Below, piece after piece: positions 1 through 10,571 of a DNA stretch of 64,000 nucleotides (position 1 is its first letter; each line of letters starts with the position of its first letter). The stretch is from contig JALJCO010003008.1 in NCBI GenBank assembly GCA_023101725.1, positions 372,001 through 436,000 of the forward strand. Reading direction: 5' to 3'. Source of the stretch: Atherinomorus stipes. Lineage: Eukaryota; Chordata; Actinopteri; Atheriniformes; Atherinidae. The position numbers were made by a program, and so were the translations under genes. The notes beneath the pieces were generated by a model that saw nothing but the letters and a program-made list of their open reading frames with translations, was not told where the DNA came from and did no database searches.

Positions 1-1058
1 GTGGCCTTTGAGTGTCTGCTTCTTTGTTAAAGGAAAGTGTGCATTTTAATTCCGATAAGTTCATAAAGTTAAATAGAGGCAGTTAATATGAGGGAGTAAC
101 ATATATATACATAAACTGCAAATATGTGAGGTTTGAATGTTATGATGATGTGTTGATTATTTTAAATTTAAATAAACTGCCTACTCTTTTCTTTTAAAGC
201 AGATGATTAAATGAAATGTTTGATGTTTAGGTGACCAGTGCTACAGGAAGAGTCTGGCTCTGTCATTGATAGAACAAATGAAAAGTAAAACATGTTTTAT
301 TCATTATCTGATTATTGTAATTCCACTAGTTGAAGAAAAATGGGAGGACAAAAAGAGAATAAAGTAAGGGCATGAGCGTTGACCCTGTGTACCACCTTCA
401 TACAGTAAATACACTTTCCCTGTAAGTGAGTAAACAACACTTGCACATACACACTTAATCAACCCAGTGGAACAGACTCAGAATCACTTGTGTGATTTTC
501 TTTTTTTCCTCACTATAATTATGTTAATACTCGCTTCTTCCAGGAGATGAGCGTGTGCAGCTCACAGTGCTAGTTAAGCTGCTAAAACTCTGCCAGCAAT
601 TTGTTGTGATTTTAAGGAGACTCTGGTCCGTGCTGATGTATTTTGGTCACAGAAATCTACATTTAACAAGCAGGATGAATGTCACAAATTACCAAGTATT
701 AACAAGGCAGATTTATGCTCCCTTCAACGACTGACGGTGTGAAACCCATTTGATTTATTTACAGTGTTCTCGTAAATGTTAATAACATCAATTCTGCTCT
801 GTCAGCTGAGACGAAGAATTGATTAAAGGAAGTGGTTCCTCTTCAGATCTTCTTCTCTTAGATCTCATTAATCTATGACACTTCACATGAAGGGAGGAGG
901 TTTTACAACTGCAACTTGTTTATTTATTGAATAAACATTTTTGGCCATGCAGGCTTCATGGGAGATATTCTTCCTGTCCAAGCATGCTTTTTTAGGACAT
1001 CATAGTATTCATACAGCTCATGATATTACTAATTATTATGATAACCATTTTAAAGACT
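1..1058. other. AT-rich non-coding sequence, no feature seen
   Basis: I see no open frame of coding character, no clear repeat and no RNA gene. The composition is ordinary AT-rich vertebrate intergenic or intronic DNA. Confidence 0.5.
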
Positions 1059-1357
1059 CACAATGCAACTTTTAGCAATTTTCCCAGTGACGCGCCCTCT
1101 ATCGACGGCTAAACAAGCATCCATCTTGCATCGTACCAGCACTGTGAGCTCACTCCAGCCAGCTCACTCTTTCTTTTCCTCTCTTCCTCTGGTAATGTTT
1201 CCTTGCGCTTCTTTGCTGAATCTGCTATGGTGGGCATGCAAAACACCTGCTGTGTTCATATCTGGTTCCTATCTGTTTTCTAGTATGTGACTTGGTGCGC
1301 AACCAATAGTCTGCTGCTACGTCATGGCTGCGTCCCAAATGGAAAAGTTATGTAGTG
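1059..1357. mobile_element. Candidate short TIR element (MITE), family unknown
   Basis: The left edge reads CACAATGCAACTTTT. The reverse complement of the right edge (1343-1357) reads CACTACATAACTTTT, matching at 11 of 15 positions, so the block could be a roughly 300-bp miniature inverted-repeat element. The interior is richer in CpG and GC than its flanks (for example around 1090-1215), which fits an insertion. A 75-codon frame inside (1063-1290) is probably incidental. I found no target-site duplication and cannot name the superfamily. Confidence 0.35.
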
Positions 1358-2408
1358 CGGTTCCAGAGCCTTGGGATGCTGCTGGGGAGTGACGGCTGGA
1401 AGATGCACACAATGAATGTTGATGTGCCATCAAAATAATTCAGAAACACACGTTTTTATGGTCTAAAGGTTACGTTGTTGTCTTTACAGTAAATAAGTTC
1501 ATTGAGATGCGATGGGCTGGCGACCTGACCAATGTCCGTTGCATGTTCTCACCCCATAACATGGATGCTGTAGAGCAGTATCACACCTCCCTGCTGTCTT
1601 ATTGTGTCGATACTGTCTTCAGTTATGGTAGAGCATTATACAGAGTCTGTTCTTTTTCATTTGCCAGCAACTTTGTTGTATAATTCCCTCTTGAATAATT
1701 AATGGACTCCGTTTAGATTGTGTTTTACTGTCTTGTTGACAGTTTAAGGCCCTTAAAAGTGTAAGCTACGTTCACCCTGTCGAGGCAGACAATCCATGTG
1801 GAGCTCGAGCTATGATACAACCATTCAGAAAATGCTGCCTCTCTACTTTATCTGACAAACTTATGCACACATCAGATCGCAGTGGAAACACACGACCAAA
1901 GCCGGATTAACGGAAAGGCAAACTGGGCACATGCCTAGGACCCGATTGGCAGGGTGGGGCCCAGACAGAGGGGGAAAAAACAAACAAACAAACAAAAAAA
2001 GATATAGACTGGTCTGCAGAAGCCATCATCAGCACATTTTTTTACATAAATATCTATAGGGTTTTGAGACAGATGATTAATATAAGATAATTAAAAATAT
2101 GCAGTAGATACTGTACATAAAAGAGTAATCTTTAAAAAATTTGAAACAGAGGTTCAAAGTGTGCTCAAATACAATCCTTCTTTAGTTTAGCTTAAAAACA
2201 ACTTGACTATGACGTCTTATGAAGGGCTCCTCAAAGACTGCACATGCCTCTACTGCAAACAGCTGTGCATGTCCTGTACAGCAGAGGCAACAGGAATTGA
2301 TTAAACATAAAGTAATATTGCTTGTGTTTAAAACAAATCTAGATATTTTGACATTTCAAGTACACTTTGGTGAGGGCCCCAAGTGAGAAGACCTGAGAAG
2401 ACATAGAG
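1358..2408. other. Non-coding sequence, one possible degraded repeat
   Basis: No gene is seen. Around 1900-1980 a GC-richer stretch (the area of 'gcacatgcctaggaccc') looks like the edge of an old dispersed repeat, followed by an A-rich run, but no boundaries can be defined. Confidence 0.4.
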
Positions 2409-2612
2409 CAGGGATAGTCAGTCCTGGTCCTTTAGGGCCAATGTTCTGCAGATTTTAGATGTTTCCCTGCTGCAATACACCTGACTCAAAGTCAATGTGC
2501 AGAATTCCACATGCTGTTGGATCCATTTATTTTGAGTCAGGTGTATTGGACCAGAGAAACATCGAAAACTTGCTAGACTGCGGCACTCATGGGGCCAAAT
2601 GTAGTAGCCCTG
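2409..2612. mobile_element. hAT-type foldback MITE, copy 1 (old)
   Basis: This is a copy of a common teleost foldback element. The left edge is CAGGGATAGTCA and the reverse-complemented right edge is CAGGGCTACTAC. The arms carry 'tagatgtttccctgct', 'cacctgactcaaa' and their inverse ('ttgagtcaggtgtattgga'). Related copies lie at 7118-7304 and 13101-13308. No target-site duplication survives, so it is probably older than the 7.1-kb copy. The open frame at 2459-2659 lies inside it and is not a gene. The hAT assignment rests on the intact 8-bp duplication of the sister copy. Confidence 0.7.
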
Positions 2613-3300
2613 GTTTGGAAGCTTGGATTGACTTAAATGTTGACATAAATGCTATGTAAATATCCATCCATCAATCAGCTACACTGTAAAATATAACATT
2701 GGTTTAACTAGAATACAGTATATCTACAAGATATAACTTAATTTTAACTTAGTTGTTAGTAATACTATTCTTCAATCACTTTTAAGAACATTGGAGGGCA
2801 AAATGCTGGATAATTTAGTTGAATCAGTGCAATTAAATTAAGTACAAGGAAATTAGGGATAGTGAGGGAGCAGGTTTCCAATATTAACCCTGTCTTTTGA
2901 GCGTGCACTACCTAAAGCTCTTGCCGCAAATACTTCCTTTTCTTCGCTGCATCTGCCATTTTTATCGAGATTTCGAGTGAATCTGGTGTCTGCTCCAGTC
3001 GATGTTTAAAAAAAGAAAAAAGTTTGCTCCAATTGACGAGTTTATCCCAACAGAGCGCTACGCCTTTAGCTCTGTCATTGGCTGGAGGCAACACACAAAT
3101 TTCCACCCAGAAATGTCCCGAACACACCAAAACAAAGGGGGAAAGATGAAATACAGCCAGGGGAAGGGAAGTTGCACACAAACCTCGCCGCCACATGAAA
3201 GCAGAGGCCCAAAAGTGTGGATTAAGCCGGATTTCACTCACACAAGTCTAGTGTTTATAGTGTTCTAGTGCTCAGGAGGAAAACTCTGGACTCTACCTTT
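2613..3300. repeat. Possible dispersed-repeat remnants
   Basis: At about 2680 the sequence 'acactgtaaaatataac' resembles the terminus of a frequent teleost DNA element ('cactgtaaaa...'). From about 2886 to 3300 a GC-richer block ends in 'ctctacctttaag', which on the minus strand begins TTAAAGGTAGAG, like a transposon end. I cannot find the matching other end. The frames at 2912-3241 and 3002-3268 overlap on opposite strands and show no recognisable domain. Confidence 0.3.
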
Positions 3301-5114
3301 AAGTTAAGAAGTAGTAGAATTGTGAATGAAGCCCCTTCTCTTAACAACAAATTATAGATAATTAAAAAATGAAGGATTTATAAATAATGTGGCAGTGTCA
3401 TGTGACTGCGCTCAACTTGTTTATTATGTAATACCTACTATCCAGCAGCATCTGCAATGTGACCGAGATTTCTGTGGTCTGACTTTAGTTTTAGCTAAAA
3501 CCCACCCAGACTAAGGAAAGGTAGCCTCCCTTTCCTGACTACTAATTGCTTCTGTCCCTCAGACTCTTCTAGTATATCTTTGGTGTGTATACACTCTAGT
3601 TTCTATTATTTTCCGCCATGTTTTTGTCATTTGTTCCACACTTGCATTAGCTCTGCTTCTTTATAAATCTGCTTTGGATTCTTTACCTGTGCCGCTCTTC
3701 TTTTTCTAATCAGCTGAAAATAGCCCAACAATCTTTCAGTCAAAAAAAGTTTCAGGCAAAATGTTTGCTGAAGCTTTACTTACAGAAAACCTCCAAAACT
3801 TGAAAAGAGTTTTAAACTTGTGCACCTCAATTTCTCTGTGCAGTGGCTTTGCTGCCCAGACAAGTGAAACATCCCTGTGTCAGTTGTTGCCGCTGCCCTG
3901 CCTGATAACGAGTAGGTTATTCAAATTTCACTCAGCCGGATTGTCTTTAACATGCTGCATGTTTCATTGAGCCACCGCTGCTGCCAAAATCTAATATAGA
4001 TGCTCAGTGGAGTGTAGCAGCGCTTCATACGGTGCAGCAGTGCATCTTGGGAGGTCCTGGATTACTTTATAGTAGCTTTACCCACAATGTCATCCTGTGT
4101 TCGCTTAGTGATTCATCTGCTCTGTATTATCAAATCCCAGTTCACTGAAGCTGCAGGAGTCATTGTGTCTGAAGTTTGCTCAGACACAGCAGGAATTTAT
4201 CACTGACAGGCTGCTTTAAAAGCGACTTCAGCTGTGGGGAGACTGTCTGTCAATATCTGGCTGTCATCAGCTCATGACATGCTGAAATGGATATGAGATC
4301 AAGCCTGCTCATCTTATTTCAATAAAGTCTGAGTAGCTCATTTCACAAGTCAAAAGACATAAAAGTAAAAATTACCTATTTTACATGGAAACTGTCTCAT
4401 AAAGAAAAAGATTATACTTCAGGAAAGCCCTGAAAAAAAAAGAAAAAAATCCTCTTAATTACTGGTTACTGCCATCTAATTTGGCAAGTCAAGTCCTCAT
4501 GATTAAACCACAATTAAACCTTATTTGACCCGGAAGATCTCATTAGATAACAAATCTATTTTACAGGAGCATAATGGTCAAGACATTTGACAAATACATA
4601 AAACTATTCAATGAAGTTTGTAAGAATAAAACTAAAATAAGAAAGATTGTTGAATCCTAGAAGCTCAAGAAAAATATTACAAGTCAGTAAAAGCAATGGC
4701 AGAAAAAGAGACGAGTCACATAAAACTGCTTTAAATTTACTTGGAAATTTAATTTACTCAAGAGGAAAAGCTAAAGTCTTCACGAAATGACCTTGGTTGA
4801 CATAAGTTGTAAACTGTCATAATAATTAAAAAATAACTTGCATTTGAATTTTGATAAATGTGCTACTAATGTGTCACCGTGTTTCCAACACATTTAGTAA
4901 ACTAATAAAAAGTAAAGCAAAATCACATGTTAGGTTTATACGCTTGTAGTGTACAAAATATAACAAGGAGAACCATAACTTTATTCTAAACAATGTTCAG
5001 TTCATCAACTTACTGTAACAATGTCATGCACATCAGCATAATTGTTTCATCATAATAATGCTGACAACACTCAGCTGTAACTGTCTCAGTGGACGAGTCT
5101 GGTTCCGAAGATTA
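3301..5114. other. AT-rich non-coding sequence
   Basis: No gene, RNA or well-bounded repeat is recognised. There are short A-runs near 4430. The open frame at 3761-3970 has no recognisable domain or splice context. Confidence 0.5.
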
Positions 5115-5671
5115 AGAGCGAGTCTCAGTCAAAAATCAATACTTGGATTGTTCAGAATCTTCTTCAGCTAAATAAATATCAATCATGAATAATTGTTTTT
5201 GGAAACAAAAATGAGCACCCAAAGATTAGTGCTCAGCTTCAAGTCAGCAATCTCAACAAAGCCAAAAATCAAAGCAGAAATCTTGGTGACATTTTAGACT
5301 CTGAGCAAAATTTTAACGGTCATGTTAAAGCAGTAACCAAATTGTCCTTTTGTCACATTAAGAATATATTGAGAAGAAGGAGACTGATGACTTGATGAGG
5401 TTTAGATAAGCTTCTTTACTGTATGCATTTGTTTTCAGTAGGCTTGACTGCTGTAATAGAGTTTCTAAAGATTTTTCAAAGGAATATCAAAAGCAGACAA
5501 CTGCATTTAATCCAAAATGCTGCTGCTGGTGTCCCCACAAAGACCAAAAAAAAAAAAAAAGGAACATATTCTTCCGTTTCTCAGATCTTACCATTGCTTC
5601 CTGTGAGCCACAAAAATAATCTTAAGGTGCATGACATCAAATTTCACTTTTCTGGGGTTTTGGGTGTATAA
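5115..5671 (+). pseudogene. L2-type LINE reverse-transcriptase relic
   Basis: Reading one frame through this stretch gives the carboxy-terminal part of a non-LTR retrotransposon reverse transcriptase of the L2/CR1 group. In order one sees INTWIVQNLLQLNK, IIVFGNKNEHPKI, NLGDILDSEQNFNGHV, KLSFCHIKNIL and then LHLIQNAAAGV with ILPLLPVSHKNNLKV. These match the familiar L2 pattern of 'W..NFLQLN..K', 'NLGV..D..L.F..H', 'LQ.IQNAAARVL' and 'LHWLPV..RI..K'. All segments stay in the same frame and are broken by only three stop codons (one near 5189, two adjacent near 5394), with no frameshift needed. The catalytic FADD region lies upstream and is missing, so this is a 5'-truncated, dead copy. The family was recognised by eye, not by search. 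Confidence 0.75.
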
Positions 5672-5869
5672 TATGATCTGTTGTGCACTGATGAGGCCAT
5701 GTGAATGTCAGAGTGAGAATCAAAGTTCCTGTTTATGGTCTGTCAGCTTTGTCTCTCTGCTAGAAACAGTTGAATAGACAGCAGGCTATCATTCTCGTGT
5801 TCTATCATTCTACGTAATTTAATTGCTCCAATAAGAGCACACTATCAAGTAAACAGCGCCCCCCTTCTC

Positions 5870-5971
5870 TCTCTCTAACGGTTAATGCACCGTCCGCTCC
5901 CCCCTCCCCTCCCTGTTTGATTCAGCGGGGTAGTAGTACTTCTGTGCAGTCAGGTCTGGGTTTTCAAACAA
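5870..5971 (+). promoter_or_regulatory. Candidate GC/C-rich promoter patch
   Basis: A local C-rich block (ccgctcccccctcccctccc near 5891-5912) sits directly upstream of an ATG with a good vertebrate Kozak context, just after the L2 relic. C-rich boxes of this kind bind Sp/KLF factors, and the patch stands out from its AT-rich surroundings. There is no clear TATA box. It could equally be repeat-derived or chance. It is listed because it pairs with the candidate exon immediately downstream. Confidence 0.22.
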
Positions 5972-6031
5972 ATGGATTTAAAAGCAAACTTCTGCAGCAA
6001 CACTGAGGAGGGGGTCAACCTTGTCATTCCT
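5972..6031 (+). CDS. Candidate first coding exon (20 codons)
   Basis: An ATG in strong context (caaaca-A-ATGG) opens a 20-codon frame beginning MDLKANF and ending NLVIP. It ends exactly at a consensus splice donor, CCT|GTAAGT, in phase 0. The upstream flank is a C-rich promoter-like patch and the downstream flank is intron-like (T-rich, then A-rich). I do not recognise the peptide and could not identify a second exon within the window. A 20-codon frame ending at a good donor can arise by chance in 64 kb, so this is only a lead. Confidence 0.22.
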
Positions 6032-7000
6032 GTAAGTTTTTTATTTTCTAAATGCTGTCTTGTCTGATAAAGTCTATACTATCTGAACTGCCCATGTTGC
6101 TAGCAGTTAGCCTTGGGAAAATTCCGGCGCTTCCTGTCTCAAATAGGCAAGCGAAATAAGGTGGAAAAAAAAAAAGAAGAAAAAGGGGTCTTCGGGTAGG
6201 TCCACATAATAACAGGGGACAAAAGTATAATAGTGGGGGAGAGGGGTGGGGTGTTCAAAAAAATACCGCGGTGAAAAAAGGGGAATTTTTTTTGTAGAAA
6301 TATAAAATAAAAAGAAAACAAAAAAAAAAAAATATAATTTAAATGTGATATGATACCCTTTAAAATTTTGCTGCTGATGTAGAAGGGACTGGCTTTAGAG
6401 TTATGCTTTTAGAGTTATGGTGCAGACTAATATTTACCACTTACTGAGGCAACTTGTAACCATCATTTTTCCATGACAGGGTGCTGCTTACTTTGTTTGC
6501 TGCCAACCAGCTGGTGTAAATGCTTTAGATTCATATTTTCTTTGCTCTGACATTTCAGGGGTTAAACTTCTGTTGGCAAATAGGTCATATGTAAATGCAA
6601 TATACTGCATCCCTGTTTAGCATTTCCACCAATACATCAAATATACATCAAACTATAGCAGATGCCTGGTCTGTATTTCTGCTCAGACCGCAGCTGAAGC
6701 CAGGGAACAACTTACAGATGAATCAGACAAACTCTGGCTTGAAATCCACCATAAAATGCAAAAACAAGCCAAAATGACTCAGGAGCAAAGTTTAATGGGG
6801 CAAAGTTATCTACAATAAAATGATAGAAAAGGACTTAAGCAGGTGAGGATACTTTTCTGTTGGGATCAGTGTCATTTTGGACAATAGAGCTAAACAATTT
6901 TTCTTTTATTTTCATTTTAATAAACATGTTGATGCTTTTCATTCCATTCCATTACAGAAATGTTGCTGAATTGAAATGCATCCTGTCAGGTGATGACATT
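6032..7000. other. Non-coding sequence with purine-rich low-complexity tract
   Basis: From about 6150 to 6335 the plus strand is strongly purine-rich (A and G runs with few pyrimidines), which also explains the minus-strand frame at 6139-6321. The remainder is unremarkable AT-rich sequence. Confidence 0.5.
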
Positions 7001-7009
7001 AATTCATGA

Positions 7010-7080
7010 ATAATAATAAGAATAATAATTTTCATTTATAGCACCTCTAATGAAACCCATGGTCACTTAACAGAGATAAA
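7010..7080 (+). repeat. Degraded 'atttatagcgcct'-type dispersed repeat
   Basis: After an AAT-rich run, 'ttttcatttatagcacctctaatgaaaccc...ggtcactta-acagag' resembles the widespread teleost repeat edge 'ttcatttatatagcgcctttca...ccaaggtcgctttacagag'. Related edges occur near 8520 and 30130. Only the end is recognisable. Confidence 0.45.
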
Positions 7081-7117
7081 AAAAAAAGCAGCATATGAGA
7101 GCCTTAATCACCTAAAG

Positions 7118-7304
7118 CAGTGGTGGGGAACCCTGGTCCTCGGGGGCAGCAGTCCTTCAGGCTTTCTAAGTGTCATCACTCCAACTCACCTATTAAAATC
7201 AAATGAATCCAACAGCCAGTTGAGTTCTATAGTGACTCATTTATATGTTGGAGCCGGGACACATAGAAAACCTGCAGGACGAGGGCTAAAGTTCCCCACC
7301 ACAG
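7118..7304. mobile_element. hAT-type MITE with exact 8-bp target duplication
   Basis: The 187-bp element begins CAGTGGTGGGGAAC and its reverse-complemented right end begins CTGTGGTGGGGAAC, 13 of 14 matching. It is flanked by a perfect 8-bp duplication, ACCTAAAG, at 7110-7117 and 7305-7312. An 8-bp duplication with a CAG...CTG-type terminus is diagnostic of the hAT superfamily. The internal sequence ('cctggtcctcgggggc', 'aaaacctgcaggac') relates it to the copies at 2409 and 13101. It has no coding capacity and would depend on an autonomous hAT transposase elsewhere. The intact duplication makes it the best-preserved copy here. Confidence 0.88.
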
Positions 7305-7312
7305 ACCTAAAG

Positions 7313-8250
7313 ATTGTAAATGTCTGCATTTAGGAATCAGTCAGTCTCTGCATCCAGACTTGTTCCTGGTACCAGGAAAAAGAACAAGTATTTCTCCTTG
7401 GTGTTCAATTTTAATCAACACTAATAGTATTTAAATGGTTTAATTTTGTTTGTGTGTTTTCTTTTCTAATCTATCTGCTTACTCTGGTCAACCATGGTTG
7501 TTTTAAATGCTCTATTTAAACAAACTTGATGTGATTTGATTTCTAGGCAGCTGTATATAAATGGAGAATTATCAAAGGATGTAAACTGAGGAAACAAAAA
7601 GAGCAAACAGATGTTAACAGCGGATATTTGCTAATGGTATGGGAGTCACCTAGAATTTGATAAAAGTATACATCGTCATTACATTCTTCAAATTATTACT
7701 AACACTTTGTCTCAAATTACAAATGCATAAAAGAGATGCAAAAATGATGATGGCGACCCAAATTCTTATTTCCGTTAACTTGTTTATTGTATTGTTTTCC
7801 AAAGTATCCCTACTTTACATTTAAATAGAGGAGAAGAGAAAATATGCAGCGTTGCTCAGCATTGTGCCAACACGCTGAAGTCTGTTGTTGGTGCAGATAA
7901 CAAGCCAAATATTGTCTCTTTTTTTCTTAAATTCCTTCCTGAAAACACAAGCAGAGGAAACCTGCAGGAATCACAGATTCTAATCTTTCAATCAATTGTG
8001 AGATAAAGGATGCGGAAGAAGCAGAAGCATAAAGAAAAATAAGTGCATGTGTGAGCTGAAATCTAATGATGTCATTGGTAGTAGCCAGTACACACTGGAC
8101 AGGTAACAAAGAGTTTAATCACCAAGTTGATTCCTGTCTACAATATTGATTTGTTTCATAATCAATTTATTTTTTATGTTGATTTAGTGGCGGACAAGGT
8201 CTTATTCTAAAAACACAACCAAACACTCTTCCAGACACACTGCTGTTTGT
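7313..8250. other. Non-coding sequence
   Basis: No gene or bounded repeat is recognised. The minus-strand frame at 7927-8109 has no recognisable domain. Confidence 0.5.
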
Positions 8251-8410
8251 TTGACAGTGTGGGGTCCTGTCATTATGCTTCTGGCTTCGTGCGCCCTGGC
8301 TACTTGGCCACAGGGACTTCCCTTAGGCTGACTTGTAAGCCTGTACGACCGTCTCCCAGGACTCCAGGGATCGAGTCCCACCCGGGCCTCGTTGAGTACC
8401 TTGCCACATT
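8251..8410 (+). repeat. Dispersed repeat with tRNA-like boxes, copy 1
   Basis: This is homologous in inverted orientation to 12559-12694. Shared blocks run from 'ttgacagt' and 'tcctgtc' through 'gcgccctggctacttggc' to 'gtaccttgccac'. Two words resemble RNA polymerase III internal promoter boxes: TGGCTACTTGG (8297-8307, A-box-like) and GGATCGAGTCC (8368-8378, B-box-like). Homology extends about 45 bp upstream of the A-like box, more than a plain tRNA head would give, so calling it a SINE is an inference. It is not a functional tRNA: I cannot fold a cloverleaf. The minus-strand frame at 8323-8562 is incidental. Confidence 0.6.
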
Positions 8411-8508
8411 CTGGCGTTGTTTGTAGGATCCATGTGACACTGGTTTAGTCCATGGATTTGAAATTGGTGGCAGCCTGCGTGGAATACAAGGACGTGGGGG
8501 AGAGATGA

Positions 8509-8640
8509 TAATAATAATAATGTATAAGAAGGATTAGATTTAAATCGCGCTTTTCTAGGCACTAAAAGCTCTCACATTAAATACATTATTCATCCACTCC
8601 CCAATCATACAAGGTGATGGTAAGCTAAGGTAAGCTAAAG
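8509..8640 (+). repeat. 'gcgcttttctaggcact'-type teleost dispersed repeat
   Basis: After an AAT run, 'aaatcgcgcttttctaggcac...' followed by 'ttattcatccactccccaatcatac' and 'ggtgatggtaagcta' matches the layout of a very common teleost repeat ('tatatagcgcttttctaga...cattcactcc...catacaggtgatgg'). A 9-10 bp word (aggtaagcta) is tandemly doubled at the right end. The strand and class (LINE tail or SINE) are uncertain. Confidence 0.55.
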
Positions 8641-9140
8641 ACATCAGAAATGTCTCTCTTCTTGGCACTGTGCCATTGTGTCATTCAGCATCAATTGCTG
8701 CTATCTATTAGTCTTTAGAAAGAAAAACTAATTACATGAGAAAAGAATTGAAGACAGATACCAATTTTCCCTGGGGTGTGCAGGTACATCTCAGTGCAGA
8801 CTGCAGGCTTCAGTTAGCATGCTACATTAAAGTGGATGACAAGTAATTAGGAAAAAGTACTATCTTGTAGTTGGTAAGAACAGTGATGAAAACAGCATAC
8901 CTGAGTGTATATTACTTGTATTACCCAAATTGTGAGGACACAGAACTGTTAACACATTCAGATTGTGGTGACTTGACTTCCACTGGAGGCAAATTAACAT
9001 TTCACATATCAACATAATGCTGGTGTGATAGTAGACTAAATTTCCAAGAAATGAATGGAAGTCAAACTAATATCTGTTGAATGACGGAAAATATTTGAGT
9101 CCATATGGCTTTGCACTTTCGAGCCATTAATTACTCACGA
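8641..9140. other. Non-coding sequence
   Basis: No gene or repeat is recognised. Confidence 0.5.
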
Positions 9141-9164
9141 GCACACACATATACACACACACAG
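9141..9164. repeat. (CA)n microsatellite, interrupted
   Basis: Alternating CA units are interrupted by one TATA step. Confidence 0.85.
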
Positions 9165-9294
9165 CGAATCATGCAAACTTGCTACCACATGCACATTAGC
9201 TGATGGAGACGCTCACACAGGGAGAAGAAACTGACACATGGGAGGCAGATGTTTGATATGAAGTGTTACTGATGTATGCAGTCTCAGCAGAAAC

Positions 9295-9333
9295 TGTGTG
9301 TGTGTGTGTATATATGTGGGTGTGTGTGTGTGT
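9295..9333. repeat. (TG)n microsatellite, interrupted
   Basis: Two TG runs are separated by 'tatatatgtggg'. The histidine/threonine-rich minus-strand frame at 9196-9402 is an artefact of this repeat. Confidence 0.85.
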
Positions 9334-10532
9334 TAGAAACTGGGTTACAGAGCTAAGATGCAGAATATATGAAAGATGCAAAAGGACAGTAAAGAAGCAC
9401 ACATCTTGTTAGCAAAGTGTGGGTACCTCTGTATTTGTGAGGACCGGTGGGAGTTTTAAACCTCTAGGGTTGGTGTGTTCTACGAGCTCGAGGACAGTCC
9501 TAAAGAAAAAACGAGGGAACTTGAAGAGAGAAAGGACATTTTTGAAAGGTTGATAAAGGTCTTTCTTTTTTAAATACGCTGCATTTTCTTTCTCAATTTA
9601 TGCATACCCTCCATTTGTGGACAGTATGTGCTATAATGTTTCAAGAATTTGGTATTTGATGGTGATGACGTCGCAATCTAAAATTCTTTATGCGATAGCA
9701 AGCACATTGTCTCAAAGGGTTGTTGTTTGGACACTATTTCCAATGCATTTAGCCGTCTGACAAGAGAAATTGAAAAAATTGAAGGAAACCAGCTTTTGTG
9801 GGAATTAAGCTTTATTAAAGGTGGCAGAGAAGATGTTACTTTGAATGGTTTTTGAAAGATTCAACGAAATTGGGTTTACTGCCCCATTATTGCATTATCT
9901 GGGTGTTTTAATCTGGTTTGGATCCTTTACTTGTCTCGTAAACAGAGCACATTTCCCTGTCAAACTCAGATTATATGAGCAAATTGCGTTAAAGCTTAGG
10001 ATCAAACTCAACTTTACAAATGGCAAAAAACTTATTATCCTAGGCAGAAGCCATCCTTAGAACCCCTCAGACAACGATAAAATATTTTTAGGGCTCTTAA
10101 AATCCTTGAAGACATTTGGCAGTGTCTTCTAGTTGTCCTTTAACAGGTCTCCAATGTCTTTAGATATCAAGTTGAGGTACAAATGGTGTTTGAAAAGGTT
10201 TTTAGGAGTGATGAATGCCTTTTCTTCTTGAGGAGTTTGAAGCACTTCACAGGTCCTTGAAACATTCCAGAAGTTACTGAGTATGTCCCAAAAGAAAAAA
10301 AAAAAAAAAAAGAAAAAAAGTCATTGACTGTCTTACAGAATGCCTTGAAGAATGATAGAATAATGGTGTAGAAGTATTGTGTTTAAAAAATGTGATTGAA
10401 AGCTTTAAGCTTTGACCTGCTTTAAATGAAAAAGTCAGACTGAGGAGTCGCTTATCTTCTTGCCTCGCCCAGGCTTTCAGCTACAAGTTACACAGACCTT
10501 ATCAGTAAATAGTTTGCTCATAAGATTTTATT
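9334..10532. other. Non-coding sequence
   Basis: No gene is recognised. 'tatttgtgaggaccggt' at about 9431 resembles the edge of a common teleost repeat and has a weak echo at about 35943 ('atatttgtgaggacata'). There is a poly-A tract near 10290-10318. The frame at 9845-10060 has no recognisable domain. Confidence 0.45.
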
Positions 10533-10571
10533 CACACACACACACACATTATACACACCCACACACACACA
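10533..10571. repeat. (CA)n microsatellite
   Basis: CA-repeat with a short TTAT interruption and a CCC interruption. Confidence 0.85.

Noticed and set aside
2459..2659. 66-codon frame
   Set aside because: It lies across a hAT-type foldback element.
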